From assembly GCA_002150815.3 (NCBI GenBank), contig NDFF03000110.1, forward strand, positions 1-10,111: a stretch of DNA of 10,111 nt, read 5' to 3'. This DNA is from Grammothele lineata (lineage: Eukaryota > Basidiomycota > Agaricomycetes > Polyporales > Polyporaceae). The position numbers and the translations under genes are program-made. The notes beneath the pieces were generated by a model. It was given only the letters and a program-made list of their open reading frames with translations. It did no database searches and was not told the origin of the DNA. Positions 7,158 through 10,111 of this stretch are shown here, piece after piece; the first letter of the stretch is position 1; each line of letters starts with the position of its first letter.

Positions 7158-9745
7158 GCCGCGCGCGAGTTTGTGCGGCGCCCCAAGGGAAAACGCGACG
7201 CTTAACCCGCCAAGCCACGCGTCATGCTCGGGTGTGCTGACACTCACGGTAACCCCCGATCGATATGCGAGGCTGGTGAGAGCACATGAGCCGTCTCGTC
7301 GTGGACGGAGGAGAGAATAGAAAGAGACGCACAGCGCATCACGCGTCTCGAAGAGCAGCCCGTCGGATGCTTTAGCTACATATCCGTCTGCGCCGAAGAA
7401 TGGTGGTTGTCCACCTGTCAGGGGGTCAGCGACAATGCCGTCGCCTGTGGAAGGCTCCAATGGAATTTCGGTGATGCCCAGGTTTGCACCGTAGTTGATA
7501 AGCCCTGGTTGAATCGCACCACCCCGTAGGTCGACAATTGTCGCATCCGAGGAAAGGTGCAGCTGGCACACAGAAGAGGGGCCGAAGCAAACAACACGTC
7601 CGTCCGAGACGACTACTACGCCCTCTCCTAAGGAGAAAGCGCTTTGCGAGAAGCGGTCCGACACGCCTCCCATGTCGTCTCGTAGCCAGAGGTTAGAGAC
7701 GTTCGTGAATGCGACTACTCCGTAGTGTGGCTTGGATTTGAGAGGTGGCAACCCATCATACTGGAGAGTCTCAGCGATCTCTCTGTTGAATGAAGGTGTC
7801 GTCGGCGCGTTCTGGTGGGATGAAGGCTTGGCAGCATAATGGGCGTGCGGAAACTGGAGGATGCCATCGACGATGACTTGTCTGGGAGTCGCGCCGAGGG
7901 AAAGGGGGTGGCTGTCCCACAGGACGACGTCTATGGTTCACGATGTGTGCTGATGTCTCAAGCTCCATAAATATCAGCTTACCTGCATCGAACCCTGTAC
8001 AATGTACGTTTGAAATACGAGTCGGCGCTGCATTTAGCCATCATAGAAACACAGTAACATACCACGCTTGATATACCCAATCCTGTGGTCAAGTCCAAGG
8101 ACTTTCGCCGGCGTGCTTATCACTGAAGCGAGGGCGATGTTCTCGGGAAGTCCGTAGAAATGCGCAATCGCAGCCTCGCCCAACAAAATCCGGGATGGGA
8201 TTGCAGAGTGATCGGACTAAGGCGGCCATCCAATCGAGATGAGGCATGATACAGCGAACCAAAGCGTTGGACCGTACCTTCATGACGACGTCAAGGCCTT
8301 CGTCTGCAAGAACACGCGGGGCAAACTCAGAATGTCGATACGATTCTCTCTTGTACCGCGAGAAAGCAGCGAACATAGCCAAAGCAGGAGGTTTTCCTGA
8401 AGTTCAAACATCTCAACTTGCACGAAGGCTCAGGTGGGAGAGGTCTTACCATATGCACGCTTTAGAACTTCCGGAACGAGGTACGCTTCATGGGCATGGT
8501 GGAAGGCTGCAATCTCGAACTGGAATTCGTTCGACAGCTGTCGAGAAGAAGTTCAATGACTACTATGTCGACAACCAGAGAAGGGACGAATTACCCGAAT
8601 GAAGTTGTCGATATCAAGAGCTTCGTAGCAATGTGCTTGCACCTTTGTGAATAGTATTAGGTCGTTCATCGAGTTAAACCTCGACGAAATACACCACCTT
8701 GATCTTGCCGCGCAGAACGTCGACGAGAGCGCTCCATTGTAAGCTCTCAGGGAACTTCTGGCCTCCGAGTGAGCGCCAGTTGCCGGATAGGGCTTTTTCG
8801 CAGTAGTCATCCTGGGCCTCTTTGATTGAGCGTGCAATGTCATACCTTTACATCGGCGATGAGAAGCATAAACGTATCGTGATAGAATTCAAACATACGC
8901 CTGCCGAACCTTCCACACAGTGTCCATGCGTACATCCCCATAGTTCTTGGGGTTCTCGCCTGTCAACCAATAAGCTAAAATACGAGCCCGGGAAGGGAGA
9001 GGCTATACCGCAGGCGTGTCTGTATGCGGCGACTCTGTCAACACGTGTTCCTCTCAGTGTGCAAATGCGGACTTACTTCATATGTCCCCAACGAGGTGGC
9101 ATGTCGATGGAGGTGTATTCTGAACCATTGAAGCCCAATGGTGGCTCCAATAGCATGGAAGTGGGAGAGCGCTCTTTCGTGGGACGCAGCTTCATGACAA
9201 GACCCTGACCAGCTATGAATCTATCAGCACGGCATACTACGGTTTACGGGACCACAGATGTTCTGACCTATAGCATTTAGAGATCCAGGTAAGACCAAGG
9301 ATGTTGTGACGCCCCCAGACATAGAGTTCACGAAAGCTGCCCATAGTACATTCTCAGCCACCGAAGTAAACCGCATAGCGAGAGAACGCACCGTCGTCGC
9401 GGGTGTTGAGCCCGTCCAGGACTCGAAGCCATGGCACGATGGGACCGTTCCACGAGTTCGTATCGTCAGCGCCGTTGAGAGCTGGCGCAGACATAGCTCC
9501 AATATGCGAGTGCAAGTCGACAATCCTGTGTAGACCGTCAATCATGGGTCTTTAAAAGCGCCCGGAACACCAACCCTGGTGTGAGCCAAGATCTGTTGGA
9601 AATTAGAGGTAGTTAGGAGAATGAGGTTGGTGCATAAAGACGGTGAATACCCATTGGCTTCGATAATACGGAGGTCGCTATGCTGCAAGACATCCGCTGG
9701 AATAAAGTCTCCGACGAGCCGTCCCTGTAGGATTTTTACGTCGGC
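7150..9745 (-). pseudogene. amidohydrolase (CE9-like), 5' portion of gene split by the hAT element
   Basis: This is the N-terminal, catalytic half of a tandem metallo-dependent hydrolase. Exons: about 9745-9651, 9592-9575, 9525-9392, 9336-9268, 9212-9077, 9019-9009, 8959-8899, 8845-8698, 8642-8595, 8537-8450, 8396-8278, 8216-8063, 7994-7983, 7930-7333, 7272-7150. All phases agree, with introns of 49-68 nt. Motifs in order: SWLTPGIVDLHSHIG (HxH metal site), SGGVTTSLVLPGS, LVMKLRPT, HACGENP, RMDTVW, QAHCYEA, FHHAHEAY, SRYKRESYRHSEFAPR, VVMKSDHS (metal-site Asp), STPAKVLGLDHRIG, DVVLWDSHPL and GLPPL, then the start of the second hydrolase-like domain. The His and Asp pattern fits the amidohydrolase superfamily. 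CE9 (N-acetylglucosamine-6-phosphate deacetylase) is the usual fungal label, but substrate and location are unproven. The usual N-terminal 60-100 residues and the start codon are not visible. The frame stops at 7140 inside the transposon. Confidence 0.85.
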
Positions 9746-9894
9746 TGCAGCAATACCTGCAAGGCACACTGCAGTGGCCTCAGGAAAGCCTGCAACCAGA
9801 CTTTCCTGCAGACAACACGTCGCAGCTGCTTCCTGCAAATAATGCGCTCTGAGCGCTTAATAAGCGCCCAAAACACCGCCACTTAATAATGGGT
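9745..9894. other. CTGCA-rich segment and small palindromes upstream of the amidohydrolase
   Basis: CCTGCA recurs near 9757, 9789, 9805 and 9832. Next come the near-palindromes GCGCTCTGAGCGC (about 9843-9855) and GCGCTTAATAAGCGC (9854-9868), both with very short centres, and two TTAATAA-type repeats. The minus frame stays open to an ATG at 9838, but its translation before the A-D-V-K-I-L segment does not resemble the family. It may be an unrecognised first exon, an intron, or unrelated repeat DNA. No promoter could be identified. Confidence 0.4.
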
Positions 9895-9976
9895 TGCACC
9901 TTATGGGATCCGAACCAAGGCCACGGAGGTGACCTAACTCAAGGCATGCCAATGCTAACCACTACACCATGGGACT
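9895..9976 (-). pseudogene. tRNA-like sequence (tRNA pseudogene or SINE head)
   Basis: On the minus strand TGGTGTAGTGGTTAGC (9969-9954) is a good A box/D arm of the Asp/Glu/Gln type, and GGTTCGGATCC (9916-9906) is a good B box/T loop. They are separated by 37 nt, slightly more than the usual gap. The ends do not pair as an acceptor stem, the T stem has mismatches and no clean anticodon stem-loop forms, so I do not call an intact tRNA. RNA polymerase III could still use the boxes. A SINE is possible, but no poly(A) tail or flanking duplication was recognised. Confidence 0.55.
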
Positions 9977-10111
9977 GTTACTAGGTATGTAACTAATCTC
10001 CCCTTATCCCCTCCTTTTGCCCGGCTCCCGGGGACCTCCCGGGACCGGCTCCTGACGCCCTCCCAGCGCTTTTTTGGTGGCTGGGCTCCCGGCACTTCCC
10101 CGGGCCCCCAA
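9977..10111. other. GC-rich low-complexity end of the window
   Basis: After a short AT-rich piece (9977-10010), the sequence is dominated by CCCGGG and GGCTCCCGG motifs (10020-10111), with a T6 run near 10070. The CTCCCGGG motif occurs several times in loosely inverted arrangement. I see no coding potential. It may be the edge of another repeat lying outside the window. Confidence 0.4.

Noticed and set aside
9895..9976. Intact tRNA gene
   Set aside because: Acceptor ends do not pair, the T stem is mismatched and no clean anticodon arm forms, despite good A and B boxes.

Overview
The window looks like nuclear DNA of a filamentous fungus, most likely a basidiomycete of the Agaricomycetes type. 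Its genes are cut by many introns of roughly 50 to 70 nt with GT/AG ends and CTNAC-like branch sites. The two proteins recognised (a tandem amidohydrolase of the fungal 'carbohydrate esterase family 9' annotation group, and a long BED-finger hAT transposase) are common in such genomes. All family assignments come from reading motifs; no database search was possible.

Layout: positions 1 to about 1050 hold AT-rich, apparently non-coding DNA with short repeats, including a 15-bp tandem repeat near 460-534. Positions 1054 to about 1640 are a 34-bp-period tandem repeat, clean at first and then degenerate. From about 1640 to 9745, on the minus strand, lies a many-exon amidohydrolase gene. It is split by one transposable element at 2573-7149, which carries an hAT transposase gene on the same strand. 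Positions 9745 to 10111 hold CTGCA-rich DNA, small palindromes, a tRNA-like sequence with A and B boxes on the minus strand, and a GC-rich tail.

The central observation is a complete hAT-type insertion. It has a perfect 8-bp target-site duplication (ACGATCGC at 2565-2572 and 7150-7157), terminal inverted repeats of about 21 bp with two mismatches, and dense CCGGTCC/GGACC subterminal repeats of about 160-230 bp at each end. The single transposase gene can be read as 12 exons whose phases all agree and which contain no stop, giving about 1010 residues. Removing the element and one duplication copy joins the amidohydrolase exon in frame (…ARGAIV|RDVVAVHV…), so the element sits in a coding exon and the insertion looks recent.

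The host gene is intact in frame wherever it can be read, but neither of its natural ends is visible. The 3' coding end runs into the 34-bp satellite and the 5' end into CTGCA-rich sequence. It may therefore already have been a truncated gene copy in a repeat-rich area. The genes do not form an operon or pathway: this is a transposon nested in a metabolic gene, flanked by repeats.
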